Assembly: GCA_012964845.1 (NCBI GenBank)
Contig: DTTG01000194.1
Span: 1 to 6,559 of the forward strand
Length of the DNA: 6,559 nucleotides
Direction: 5' to 3'
From: Fidelibacterota bacterium
GTDB taxonomy: Bacteria; Fidelibacterota; Marinisomatia; SCGC-AAA003-L08; D37C17
Position 1 is the first letter of the stretch. Each line of letters begins with the position of its first letter. The position numbers were made by a program, and so were the translations under genes. The notes under the pieces are model-generated. The model was not told where the DNA came from. It saw only the letters and a program-made list of their open reading frames with translations, and did not search any database. Of this stretch, positions 1-6,559 are shown piece by piece.

Positions 1-42
1 AAAAGACCGTTAATTTTTATTAGTATTATTTCAACCATATTT

Positions 43-126
43 GCTCGGGTGGCGGAATTGGTAGACGCGCATGGTTCAGGTCCATGTGTTCGCAAGAACG
101 TGCTGGTTCAACTCCAGTCCCGAGTA
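43..126 (+). tRNA. tRNA-Leu, anticodon CAG
   Basis: A complete class II (long variable arm) leucine tRNA that reads CUG codons. The acceptor stem is 43-49 with 119-125 and the discriminator base is A126, as leucyl-tRNA synthetase expects. The D stem is GCG (52-54) with CGC (66-68), with the loop GG at 60-61. The anticodon stem CATGG/CCATG (70-74, 82-86) encloses TTCAGGT, giving anticodon CAG at 77-79. The variable arm GTTC-GCAA-GAAC lies at 89-99, inside the longer 87-101 segment. The T arm is GCTGG, TTCAACT, CCAGT (102-118). The first acceptor pair is a G-U wobble (43 with 125) and CCA is not encoded (ACGA follows), so the 3' end must be added by a nucleotidyltransferase. The gene converges on the minus-strand gene that ends at 157. 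Confidence 0.97.
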
Positions 127-156
127 CGATCTATTCTTTGAATTAAGTTTTAGGGG

Positions 157-465
157 TTAATATAACTTCTGGTATGAATAACTGCCGGGGTTGCATTCCC
201 ATTTCTGGAATACATTATAAATTTTACTCTGCCTGACTTTTCGAGGATCGTAATTCATCATCAATGTTTTTGTCATGAGTGAAGTTTCACAAATTTTAAC
301 CCCACCCAGACTTTTGAATTCATTCTCCAAATTCTTTTGTAATTCAGAGGAATTAAGCTCAGGAATTGTCACAACCAATTGTATTAATTCTGCAGAGGTA
401 TTTTTTTGGACAGCAAATGCGGCAAAGAGGATAGAAATAATGAATAGTGAAAATAGCTGTTTCAT
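157..465 (-). CDS. small exported HMA-like protein lacking CxxC
   Basis: This encodes a 102-residue protein if translation starts at the ATG at 463-465. A TTG nine codons upstream is in frame, but the ATG places a typical signal peptide exactly at the N terminus: Lys2, a hydrophobic core at residues 4-18 and a possible signal peptidase site after AFA (16-18). The mature part follows the beta-alpha-beta-beta-alpha-beta pattern of heavy-metal-associated (HMA) domains: strand LIQLVVTIP (27-35), a helix near 38-52, then GVKICETS (55-62), a strand ending in NYDP (71-74) and a helix near 76-89. The usual metal-binding GMxCxxC loop is replaced by IPELNSSE, with no cysteine. The only cysteines are Cys59 and Cys91. 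It may be a periplasmic binding or structural module. It stands alone, downstream of the 466-644 gap and convergent with the tRNA. No Shine-Dalgarno sequence is visible. The coding call is reasonable; function is unknown and the fold assignment is inferred from pattern only. Confidence 0.72.
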   Translation of the reverse strand: MKQLFSLFIISILFAAFAVQKNTSAELIQLVVTIPELNSSELQKNLENEFKSLGGVKICETSLMTKTLMMNYDPRKVRQSKIYNVFQKWECNPGSYSYQKLY

Positions 466-491
466 GTTTTGAAGGATAATTTCTACAGCCA

Positions 492-521
492 ATATTAAGA
501 ACCAATAACAAAATATTGCAA
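492..521 (-). promoter_or_regulatory. possible promoter of the HMA-like gene
   Basis: On the minus strand TTGCAA (516-521) and TAATAT (492-497) are separated by 18 bases and lie 27 bases upstream of the ATG at 465. Each box matches four of six positions of the sigma-70 consensus. In such AT-rich sequence this could be chance, and if the organism is Bacteroidota-like the housekeeping consensus would differ. The -35-like box overlaps one arm of the inverted repeat described at 516-583. Confidence 0.25.
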
Positions 522-583
522 GGTTTACTTAAAGTAATTTATGAAGTGATTAAATTAACTTACTTAAAATACATGTCTTGCAA
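516..583. repeat. short inverted and direct repeats
   Basis: This non-coding stretch holds three related small repeats. TTGCAAG (516-522) is matched in inverted orientation by CTTGCAA (577-583). TTACTT-A-AAGTAA (525-537) is a perfect 6+6 dyad with a one-base centre. TTACTTAAA occurs twice as a direct repeat (525-533 and 560-568), 35 bases apart. The arrangement resembles a regulator binding region for the minus-strand gene starting at 465, but low-complexity AT sequence produces such patterns easily. Confidence 0.4.
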
Positions 584-594
584 CTATATATAGT
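583..594. repeat. 12-bp perfect palindrome ACTATATATAGT
   Basis: ACTATATATAGT reads identically on both strands and sits about 50 bases past the stop codon of the transporter gene. It has no GC-rich stem and no adjacent T run, so it does not look like an intrinsic terminator. The rest of the 466-644 gap is AT-rich and holds no supportable gene; no clear terminator for the heme operon was found in it. Confidence 0.4.
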
Positions 595-644
595 GGTTTA
601 TATAGGATCATCCACAATATATAGGGGTGCCGGTAAGTGAATAA

Positions 645-1973
645 TTATGTCTCCGCAGCTTCCATACCTGCTTTTTCATCCACGGATCGTAGCAGAAGTG
701 ATCCAATCACCAGGAATGCAAGAACCACTGCAATACCGTAGCGCTGGGAACCAAATGCCAGGGTTAAATATCCCAGTAGAAATGGACCAGCAAAAGCGGT
801 AGCCTTTCCTGAAAATGCAAAGAATCCAAAAAATTCATTTTCCTTTTGCTTTGGAATAAAGCGTGCCATGAGTGAGCGACTGGCAGACTGGTTTGGCCCG
901 GAGAATATTCCAATAAGAATACCTGCCAGCCAGAAAAAGGTTTTCCCTGTTATAATCAATTGTCCAACAAAAGGAACGGAAAGCTCAAATAAATCCCGGT
1001 TAGGGCTGAAAACAGCAATCAAGGCTGCAATAATAAGACCAATATTACTGATTTGAATGGTACGCTTACCGCCTATTACGTCATCTAGAAACCCCAGTAA
1101 AAATGCACCAAGACCAGCTGTAATATTTAATATAATGGCAAATAAGAATATTTCCTGCATTGTGAACCCAAATGTACCAGCTGCATAAATACCGCCAAAG
1201 GCAAAAACTGTGATTAATCCGTCATTGTAAAATAGACGGGCAATGAGAAAGCGGGTCAATTCTTTATACTGCCGTATATTCTTAAATGTGTTTCTTAATT
1301 GGGCGATTGAATCTTTTACCACCATTCCCTTTTCAGAAATATCAACACGCCCTTGTCTGACAAAAATAAACGTAGGTATGCAGAAAACAGCAAACCAGAT
1401 TGCAACCATAATGTTTGTCGCTCTGATATGTTCGTAAGTTTCCTTGCTCAAATTAAAAAGCGGTACCTCTGGATTGATAAATAATACCAATCCAAGTATT
1501 AGGGCAATAAGACCACCCACATAACCAAATGACCAGCCATATCCCGACACCCTGCCAATTTTTTCCTTCGGTGCAATATCAGGCAGGAAGGCATTGCAGA
1601 ATACACCTCCCATTTCAAAACCTACATTTCCAATAATAAAAGCAATTAGGGCAAAGACCACCTGTCCAGGCTGAGGGAAATAAAGCAGAAATGACCCCAG
1701 GATACAGATAATTGTCCAGAATATTAAATACAATTTTCGGTAGCCGCCCCTGTCTGCAACTGCCCCCATGATGGGTGAAAGAATGGCAACCAATATAGCA
1801 GTTATGGTAATCCCCCGGGACCAGAGCATAGTGCCCACAATTTCGTTTTCCGCAATGACCTGAGTAAAAAAAGTTCCATAAATAAAGGTTACCACCAAAG
1901 TGGTGAATGGCTGGTTGGCAAAATCATACATTGACCAGGAAAAGATGGTGCGTTTGCTATAGGGTTGATTCAA
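645..1973 (-). CDS. UMF1/Atg22-family MFS transporter
   Basis: A 442-residue inner-membrane major facilitator protein with about twelve hydrophobic segments. Family hallmarks are visible in order: WSMYDFANQPF (13-23), a loop with ADRGGYRK (73-80), GRVSGYGWSFGYVGG (140-154), a hydrophilic central linker at about 206-238, RLFYNDGL (246-253), GFLDDVIGGKR (294-304) and GPNQSASRSLMARFIP (359-374) followed by EFFGFF (380-385). These match bacterial UMF1 proteins related to yeast Atg22, a vacuolar amino-acid effluxer; the bacterial substrate is generally unknown. The start is TTG at 1971-1973: an in-frame TAG lies eight codons upstream (1995-1997), no ATG or GTG lies between, and the next Met (15) is inside a conserved motif. 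No Shine-Dalgarno sequence is visible. It follows hemL by 34 bases on the same strand and is probably the last gene of the operon. Export of a porphyrin precursor is possible, but nothing in the sequence shows it. Confidence 0.9.
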   Translation of the reverse strand: MNQPYSKRTIFSWSMYDFANQPFTTLVVTFIYGTFFTQVIAENEIVGTMLWSRGITITAILVAILSPIMGAVADRGGYRKLYLIFWTIICILGSFLLYFPQPGQVVFALIAFIIGNVGFEMGGVFCNAFLPDIAPKEKIGRVSGYGWSFGYVGGLIALILGLVLFINPEVPLFNLSKETYEHIRATNIMVAIWFAVFCIPTFIFVRQGRVDISEKGMVVKDSIAQLRNTFKNIRQYKELTRFLIARLFYNDGLITVFAFGGIYAAGTFGFTMQEIFLFAIILNITAGLGAFLLGFLDDVIGGKRTIQISNIGLIIAALIAVFSPNRDLFELSVPFVGQLIITGKTFFWLAGILIGIFSGPNQSASRSLMARFIPKQKENEFFGFFAFSGKATAFAGPFLLGYLTLAFGSQRYGIAVVLAFLVIGSLLLRSVDEKAGMEAAET

Positions 1974-2007
1974 GAGAGAATAATGCGAAGAGTTCTAATA
2001 TGAAAGT

Positions 2008-3303
2008 TTATGAGGCATGGACAAATAATTCCTCCAATGTTACGGCAATTTTTTCAATTGTTGCATCCAGGACACTTTTGCTGTGAGCCAGTGAAATAAA
2101 TCCGGTCTCATATTGACTGGGTGCAATAAATACACCTTTATTCAACAGCCCATGGAAGAAACTATTAAAGGCTTCAAAATCACAATTGGCTACATCCTTT
2201 GTATTTAGTATTGGCCCATTATGAAAATATAATGAAAACATACTTCCCACTCTTTCCTGCCATAATGGATACTCATTCTCATCAATTATCTTTTGCACCC
2301 CGATTGACAAATATTGAGAATTTTCTTCCAAAATATTATAAGATTCTCCAGTGAGCAACTTTAATGTTTCAATTCCGGCAGTGACAGCAATGGGATTTCC
2401 GCTTAATGTTCCTGCCTGGTAAACGGGACCACTGGGAGCAACCTGTTCCATAAATTCTTTCTTACCCCCATAAGCGCCAATTGGCAATCCACCACCAATG
2501 ACTTTTCCAAACGTAAATAAATCGGGGATAACATTATATAGTTCAGCTGCACCTCCCCTGGCTACGCGGAAACCGGTCATGACCTCATCAAAAATAAGGA
2601 GCGTTCCTTCCCTATTGCACAGGTTTTTTAAGTCATTCAGAAAATCATTTTGAGGCGGAATACAGCCGGTATTTCCGTTTACAGGCTCTACAATGACCGC
2701 CGCTATTTCTTTTGAATATTTAGCAAAGAGTTCCGATACCGATTCAATTTCATTAAATTGAGCAATTAAGGTATCATTAGCAGTCCCCTTGGTAACTCCC
2801 GGTGAATTAGGCTCTCCCAGTGTGAGGGCGCCAGATCCGGCGGCGATCAGGAATGAATCTCCGTGCCCATGATAGCAGCCATCAAATTTAATAATCTTAT
2901 CTCTACCTGTTGCACCTCTGGCCAGACGGATAGCGCTCATGGTTGCTTCCGTCCCGCTGTTCACCAAGCGCAGCATCTCACATCCTGGAACCCGATCAAC
3001 TATCATTTCAGCAAGGGTAATTTCCTTTTTCGTTGGAGCACCAAAACTGGTACCATTTTCCGCAGTCTCCTGGATAGCCTTTATGACATCAGGATGGGTA
3101 TGGCCTAAGATCATAGGTCCCCAACTGCCAATATAATCAATGTACTTATTTCCGTCTTCATCCCATATAAATGCACCTTTGGCTTTTTTAATAAATGGCG
3201 GCGTGCCCCCTACAGATTTAAAAGCCCGAACAGGAGAATTGACTCCACCGGGAATTATTTGTTTGGCCCGATTAAATAATTGTTCCGATCGTGAATTAGT
3301 CAT
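2008..3303 (-). CDS. hemL: glutamate-1-semialdehyde 2,1-aminomutase
   Basis: This PLP-dependent cytosolic enzyme converts glutamate-1-semialdehyde to 5-aminolevulinate, the last step of the C5 route that starts from glutamyl-tRNA. At 431 residues it has the usual length. Diagnostic segments in order are [13 protein letters not shown] (16-28), [16 protein letters not shown] (115-130) for the PLP phosphate, [10 protein letters not shown] (141-150), the cofactor-binding FDEVMTGFR (238-246), and [17 protein letters not shown] (264-280), where Lys267 is the Schiff-base lysine. QAGTLSGNP (296-304) is also present. Its ATG overlaps the hemB stop by four bases (ATGA), so translation is probably coupled. 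Upstream of the ATG is an A/T-rich tract rather than a Shine-Dalgarno sequence. Its presence means the organism makes 5-aminolevulinate from glutamate, not by the glycine/succinyl-CoA route; the partner gene hemA is not in the window. Confidence 0.98.
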   Translation of the reverse strand: MTNSRSEQLFNRAKQIIPGGVNSPVRAFKSVGGTPPFIKKAKGAFIWDEDGNKYIDYIGSWGPMILGHTHPDVIKAIQETAENGTSFGAPTKKEITLAEMIVDRVPGCEMLRLVNSGTEATMSAIRLARGATGRDKIIKFDGCYHGHGDSFLIAAGSGALTLGEPNSPGVTKGTANDTLIAQFNEIESVSELFAKYSKEIAAVIVEPVNGNTGCIPPQNDFLNDLKNLCNREGTLLIFDEVMTGFRVARGGAAELYNVIPDLFTFGKVIGGGLPIGAYGGKKEFMEQVAPSGPVYQAGTLSGNPIAVTAGIETLKLLTGESYNILEENSQYLSIGVQKIIDENEYPLWQERVGSMFSLYFHNGPILNTKDVANCDFEAFNSFFHGLLNKGVFIAPSQYETGFISLAHSKSVLDATIEKIAVTLEELFVHAS

Positions 3304-4292
3304 TTTTTAATTTTAATTAATTGAGCCGCTTCTTTAGCAAAATAGGTAATAATGATATCCGCTCCAGCCCTTTTCATGGAAAGCAGCATTTCCATCATGG
3401 CGGAATCATGATCAATCCAACCCTTTTCAGCAGCAGCTTTCAGCATGCTGTACTCTCCACTGACGTTATAACAGGCAACCGGTAAATTGGAGATATCCTT
3501 TACATGGCTGATTACATCTAAATATGCCAGAGCTGGTTTAACCATGATGATGTCAGCTCCTTCTAAAATATCTAATTCAACCTCTTTCAGGGCTTCCCGG
3601 ATATTTGCGGGATCCATTTGATAAGATTTCCTATCACCAAACTGAGGAGTTGATTCTACCGCATCCCGAAAGGGACCATAAAATGCGGACCCATATTTCA
3701 CAGCATAACTCATAATGGGAATATGGTCAAATCCGCCAGAGTCTAATGCAAATCTGATTTCTCCCACCATGCCATCCATCATACCGGATGGGGCTACCAT
3801 ATCCGCTCCTGCCTCAACATGAGAAAGAGCTTGTTGCCCTAGTAAAGACAAAGTTGAATCATTATGCACATCCTTATTCTCAATCACCCCGCAATGACCA
3901 TGATCGGTATATTCGCAGAAGCAGACATCTGTAATTATAAACAGATCAGGATATTCTTGTTTGAGCTTTTTAAGGGATTGTTGGATTATTCCATTTGATG
4001 AATAGGAATCAGAACCGGTACTGTCCTTTTCAGCAGGGATTCCAAATAAAATAATCTTATCTATTCCGGCAGCCAGAAGCTCATCAATTTCTTCATTCAC
4101 CCGATCTATTGACCACTGATAAACACCGGGCATGGATGGAATGGAATTCTTCTTATTTTCACCTGCACTAATGAAAACCGGCGCTATAAAATCGTCTGTA
4201 TGCAGGTGAGTTTCACGCACCAATCTGCGCAGTACATCAGTCCGGCGTAACCGTCTCGGGCGAATCACTAAGTCTCTCTTTTCAAGCTTCAT
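3300..4292 (-). CDS. hemB: porphobilinogen synthase (ALA dehydratase)
   Basis: This cytosolic enzyme, normally an octamer, condenses two 5-aminolevulinate molecules into porphobilinogen. At 330 residues it is full length. It starts with an arginine-rich N-terminal arm (RPRRLRRTD, 11-19), the element that joins subunits in the family. A cysteine-type zinc site is visible in [14 protein letters not shown] (122-135) with Cys124, Cys126 and Cys134. The active-site lysines are Lys199 in [14 protein letters not shown] (196-209) and Lys252 in [10 protein letters not shown] (250-259). YNVSGEY (275-281) lies in the C-terminal substrate region. The cysteine triad marks it as a zinc-dependent form rather than the aspartate-rich magnesium form of some other bacteria. 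The ATG follows the oxidase stop after three bases, and its own TGA overlaps the hemL start. Confidence 0.98.
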   Translation of the reverse strand: MKLEKRDLVIRPRRLRRTDVLRRLVRETHLHTDDFIAPVFISAGENKKNSIPSMPGVYQWSIDRVNEEIDELLAAGIDKIILFGIPAEKDSTGSDSYSSNGIIQQSLKKLKQEYPDLFIITDVCFCEYTDHGHCGVIENKDVHNDSTLSLLGQQALSHVEAGADMVAPSGMMDGMVGEIRFALDSGGFDHIPIMSYAVKYGSAFYGPFRDAVESTPQFGDRKSYQMDPANIREALKEVELDILEGADIIMVKPALAYLDVISHVKDISNLPVACYNVSGEYSMLKAAAEKGWIDHDSAMMEMLLSMKRAGADIIITYFAKEAAQLIKIKK

Positions 4293-4295
4293 TTT

Positions 4296-5687
4296 TTAAT
4301 TAATATTGTTAGTAGATATAATTTGATCTGCTGTCTGCAATGCATGTAAAATGGTATCTGCAACGGAAATGCCTTCCCGATAATTGCCTGTAAAATACAA
4401 GCCTATATTATCCTTTTCCAAACGTTGAAATTTAGATTTTATTTCTCCGTATCCCACATTATACTGGGGGATGGCTTTTTTCCATTGTTTATGAAATACA
4501 AAAGTCGGAGAACCGGTAATGCCCAATAGAATTCCCAAGTCTTGCATAGCAATCTCCAATCGTTTTTCCTCCGTCTCCAAAGCCAATTCCGGCTGCCTTA
4601 CTCCCCCAATAAAAACAGTTAATGAAACATGGTTTTCCGGAGCTCTGCCAGGGAAAAGACTGGAGTTAAATAGTGCCCCTAAAATCTGAAGGTTTTCCAC
4701 CCCAGGAACGAGTAGCCCAAATCCATTTAAACCATGTTGAACCTGATCTTGATGATACCCCAGTGTTATTACGGAAACTGGTGGATACTCAATCTCATTT
4801 CCGAATGATAAGTCTAATTCCTTATTATTAATTATTTTACAATTAGCAAGCTGATGTCCAGTGCCTGCATAAATAAGATTCTCTGCTGTGAGTGTTTTAG
4901 ATTCATTATTTTGTTGAAATTCAACTTGCCAGCCATTTTCTACCTTCTGCCCATGTTTCACTATTGCATTAAACTGAATTGGAGTTTTTAATTTTGATGC
5001 TAAAGTTTCCGGTAGTTCTTTCAGTCCCTTTCTAAATGAAAACATTTTCGCCTTATTTCGGGGAATCTCTTCATTTTGAGCCGGGAGTTTTGCTTTTTTA
5101 ACCTGCCCTTTAATGAGGCTGCCGTAATCCTGTTCAAGTTGGTAGAGTTTTGGCAGGGCATGCCGTACGCTGAGTTTATGAGGGTCTCCAGCATAAACAC
5201 CAGCCACAAATGGATTTACAGCATAATCCAGAAAATTCTGCCCCAGCCGCCGCAATACGAATTCCGATAACGATTCCTCATAATTATTCTGCCATTTGGG
5301 AATAAATGGTTCTCGTATCAAATTTAATTTAGATTTCCAGTTAAATAAAGGGGAGGTGAAAAATCCAGTTGGTGACAAGGGTAATGGAACGAGGGTCTTA
5401 TCTTTTACTATAAATCTGCTGGATGAAACTGAACCGGGGTAAATCTTTTCTTCATCTAATCCCAGTTCAGTTATTAGATTTTTGATTTTAGCATGGGTTT
5501 CCAGAATCGTATTGGGACCATATTCAGCTAACCACCTATTCTCCGAATGGGTATACATGGCACCTCCTACCCTTTCAGATCCCTCAAGAACCGTCACTGA
5601 GTAACCAGCATTTTGAAGTTTATGGGCTGCAGTGAGCCCTGAAATCCCGCTGCCGATTATTATAGCAGAGGAAGATTCTATTGACAA
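4296..5687 (-). CDS. hemY: HemY-type protoporphyrinogen oxidase (FAD)
   Basis: A 463-residue flavoprotein of the oxygen-dependent porphyrinogen oxidase family, which removes six electrons late in heme synthesis and is usually membrane-associated. The N terminus is a Rossmann FAD site, IIIGSGISGLTAA (9-21), with the ribose-binding Glu35 in VLEGSERVGG (33-42). The family signature VNPFVAGVYAGDPHKLSVRH is present in the middle of the protein. The C-terminal FAD contact GLYFTGNYREGISVADTI lies at 429-446. The start is TTG at 5685-5687, inside the end of hemH (10-base overlap). No ATG or GTG exists between it and an in-frame stop further upstream, and a later start would cut the FAD loop. The alternative substrate in this family is coproporphyrinogen III (as in Gram-positive CgoX). 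The neighbouring ferrochelatase type favours protoporphyrinogen, but sequence alone does not settle it. Some databases call this family hemG. Confidence 0.95.
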   Translation of the reverse strand: MSIESSSAIIIGSGISGLTAAHKLQNAGYSVTVLEGSERVGGAMYTHSENRWLAEYGPNTILETHAKIKNLITELGLDEEKIYPGSVSSSRFIVKDKTLVPLPLSPTGFFTSPLFNWKSKLNLIREPFIPKWQNNYEESLSEFVLRRLGQNFLDYAVNPFVAGVYAGDPHKLSVRHALPKLYQLEQDYGSLIKGQVKKAKLPAQNEEIPRNKAKMFSFRKGLKELPETLASKLKTPIQFNAIVKHGQKVENGWQVEFQQNNESKTLTAENLIYAGTGHQLANCKIINNKELDLSFGNEIEYPPVSVITLGYHQDQVQHGLNGFGLLVPGVENLQILGALFNSSLFPGRAPENHVSLTVFIGGVRQPELALETEEKRLEIAMQDLGILLGITGSPTFVFHKQWKKAIPQYNVGYGEIKSKFQRLEKDNIGLYFTGNYREGISVADTILHALQTADQIISTNNIN

Positions 5688-6559
5688 TTTTCCAGAACCA
5701 GTTCTTTCAAGCAGTCGATAAAAAGGGGGTGAGTCTGAACGGTATTTACCCGAATAAATTGATTAAAGCCTAATTCTTCAGCAACTTTCCGATATTTAAT
5801 ATCTAACTCATGCAGGGTTTCTAAATGTTCGCTGACAAAAGCAACAGGGAAGACCAACAGATTTTTAATCCCCCTATGTTTTAATTCCTTCAATTCGTCT
5901 TTTATATTTGGTTCTAACCATTTTGTGGGACCCACCTTGCTTTGATAGCAAAGCGAATGTCCATAACCGTGAAAATCCTCCAAAATCAATTCCACTGTTT
6001 CTTCTATTTCATCCTGATAAGGATCGCCCTGTTTCACTCGGCTTTGGGGAATTGAGTGTGCTGAAAACAATAGGTGGGGCTTACCCGAAACTTGATCCAG
6101 CTTTTCTTTAATTCGTTCCCTGCAAGCCTCAATATATTTGGGATGTTGGTGGAAACGTTGGATGATTATCGGAGCAATCAATCCCTCACCATGCCTAACC
6201 CATTCATTAATAACTGATAATGTAGTAGTATTAGAATACTGCGGAAACAATGGCAGAAGCACAATTTTGTCAAAGGTTTCGTGACTCAATTTTTCTATCA
6301 CTTCAGGAATAAGTGGATGCCAATAGCGTTGGGCAACATGGACTTGAAAATCATCAACCTCCCTCAGCTTTTTTTGTAATGCTGCAGCTTGATCAAGGGT
6401 ATTGGGATGCAATGGAGAACTTCCGCCGATTTCTTCATACAGAATTGCAGATTTAGGGGCACGATATTTTGAAATTAATCCTGCAAATAATTCCTGGCCT
6501 TTTTCGCCAAATGGCAGCTTAAAAATATCCGGATCACTAAATAGGTTGAATAAAAAGGG
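5678..6559 (-). CDS. hemH: ferrochelatase, N terminus beyond window edge
   Basis: Ferrochelatase inserts ferrous iron into a porphyrin as the final or near-final step of heme synthesis. The reading frame is open to the right edge, so the gene is partial: 293 residues are visible and about 20-25 N-terminal residues are missing. The first visible residues, PFLFNLFSDPDI, are the conserved N-terminal region, and IGGSSP (44-49) precedes Leu50. A TTG codon at 6410-6412 is that conserved Leu and not a start. Further motifs are LPLFPQYS (102-109), the catalytic His168 in FSAHSIP (165-171), QSKVGPTKWLEP (206-217) and Glu247 in FVSEHLETLHE (241-251). The QSKVGP segment resembles protoporphyrin ferrochelatases of Gram-negatives, cyanobacteria and eukaryotes. 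No C-terminal iron-sulfur cysteine cluster is visible. The TAG stop overlaps the start of the oxidase gene by ten bases, which implies co-translation. Confidence 0.97.
   Translation of the reverse strand, partial: PFLFNLFSDPDIFKLPFGEKGQELFAGLISKYRAPKSAILYEEIGGSSPLHPNTLDQAAALQKKLREVDDFQVHVAQRYWHPLIPEVIEKLSHETFDKIVLLPLFPQYSNTTTLSVINEWVRHGEGLIAPIIIQRFHQHPKYIEACRERIKEKLDQVSGKPHLLFSAHSIPQSRVKQGDPYQDEIEETVELILEDFHGYGHSLCYQSKVGPTKWLEPNIKDELKELKHRGIKNLLVFPVAFVSEHLETLHELDIKYRKVAEELGFNQFIRVNTVQTHPLFIDCLKELVLENCQ

Noticed and set aside
43..156. tRNA-linked integration site (att) for a mobile element
   Set aside because: No integrase, no repeat of the tRNA 3' end elsewhere in the window and no shift in base composition.
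127..170. Terminator hairpin after the tRNA or after the small gene
   Set aside because: Only a 5-base AAGTT/AACTT stem with a 14-base loop could be found, with no GC-rich stem and no T run.
466..492. Nine-residue N-terminal extension of the small exported protein from a TTG start
   Set aside because: The ATG at 465 puts the charged residue and hydrophobic core of the signal peptide at the N terminus; the extension adds acidic and polar residues before it.
600..640. Intrinsic terminator for the heme operon
   Set aside because: Only short AT-rich dyads such as GGATCATCC (605-613) occur; none has a stable stem followed by a T run on the minus strand.
2863..3136. Plus-strand open frames opposite hemL
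   Set aside because: They lie antisense to strongly conserved hemL sequence, have no family resemblance and are explained by the coding constraint of the opposite strand. The same applies to plus-strand frames opposite the transporter, hemY and hemH, and to the 5021-5209 minus-strand frame inside hemY.
5678..6412. A complete 244-residue ferrochelatase starting at the TTG at 6410-6412
   Set aside because: The frame stays open to 6559 and encodes the conserved N-terminal ferrochelatase motifs PFLFNLFSDPDI and IGGSSP, so the TTG is an internal leucine codon and the gene runs off the window.

Overview
This window reads as an ordinary chromosomal segment of a low-GC bacterium (about 40% GC by eye). 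It is dominated by one tightly packed minus-strand heme-biosynthesis operon. Reading along the transcript from the right edge, the order is ferrochelatase (hemH, cut by the window edge), a HemY-type protoporphyrinogen oxidase, porphobilinogen synthase (hemB), glutamate-1-semialdehyde aminomutase (hemL) and a UMF1/Atg22-like major facilitator transporter. The junctions are a 10-base overlap, a 3-base gap, a 4-base ATGA overlap and a 34-base gap, so one polycistronic message with translational coupling is likely.

To the left lie a roughly 180-base AT-rich intergenic stretch with small direct and inverted repeats, a short minus-strand gene for an exported protein with an HMA-like (heavy-metal-associated) fold pattern but no CxxC metal site, and a plus-strand tRNA-Leu(CAG) that converges on that gene.

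How the genes work together: HemL makes 5-aminolevulinate at the end of the C5 (glutamyl-tRNA) route. HemB condenses two of these into porphobilinogen. The HemY-type enzyme performs the late six-electron oxidation, and HemH inserts iron. The intermediate steps (hemA, hemC, hemD, hemE, hemN/F) are not in the window; some may lie beyond the right edge. The ferrochelatase carries a QSKVGP-type motif more like Gram-negative, cyanobacterial and eukaryotic enzymes than Firmicutes coproporphyrin ferrochelatases, which favours the classical protoporphyrin branch.

Organism: none of the examined starts has a convincing Shine-Dalgarno sequence. The two ATG starts inside the operon follow A/T-rich tracts, and two other starts are TTG. 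With the C5 pathway and low GC, this suggests the Fibrobacteres-Chlorobi-Bacteroidetes superphylum or a neighbour such as Marinimicrobia. That placement is an inference with low confidence. I found no mobile element, CRISPR array, phage gene or defence-type system, and I do not see a clearly novel system here. The most unusual items are the cysteine-motif-less HMA-like exported protein and the transporter embedded at the end of the heme operon.
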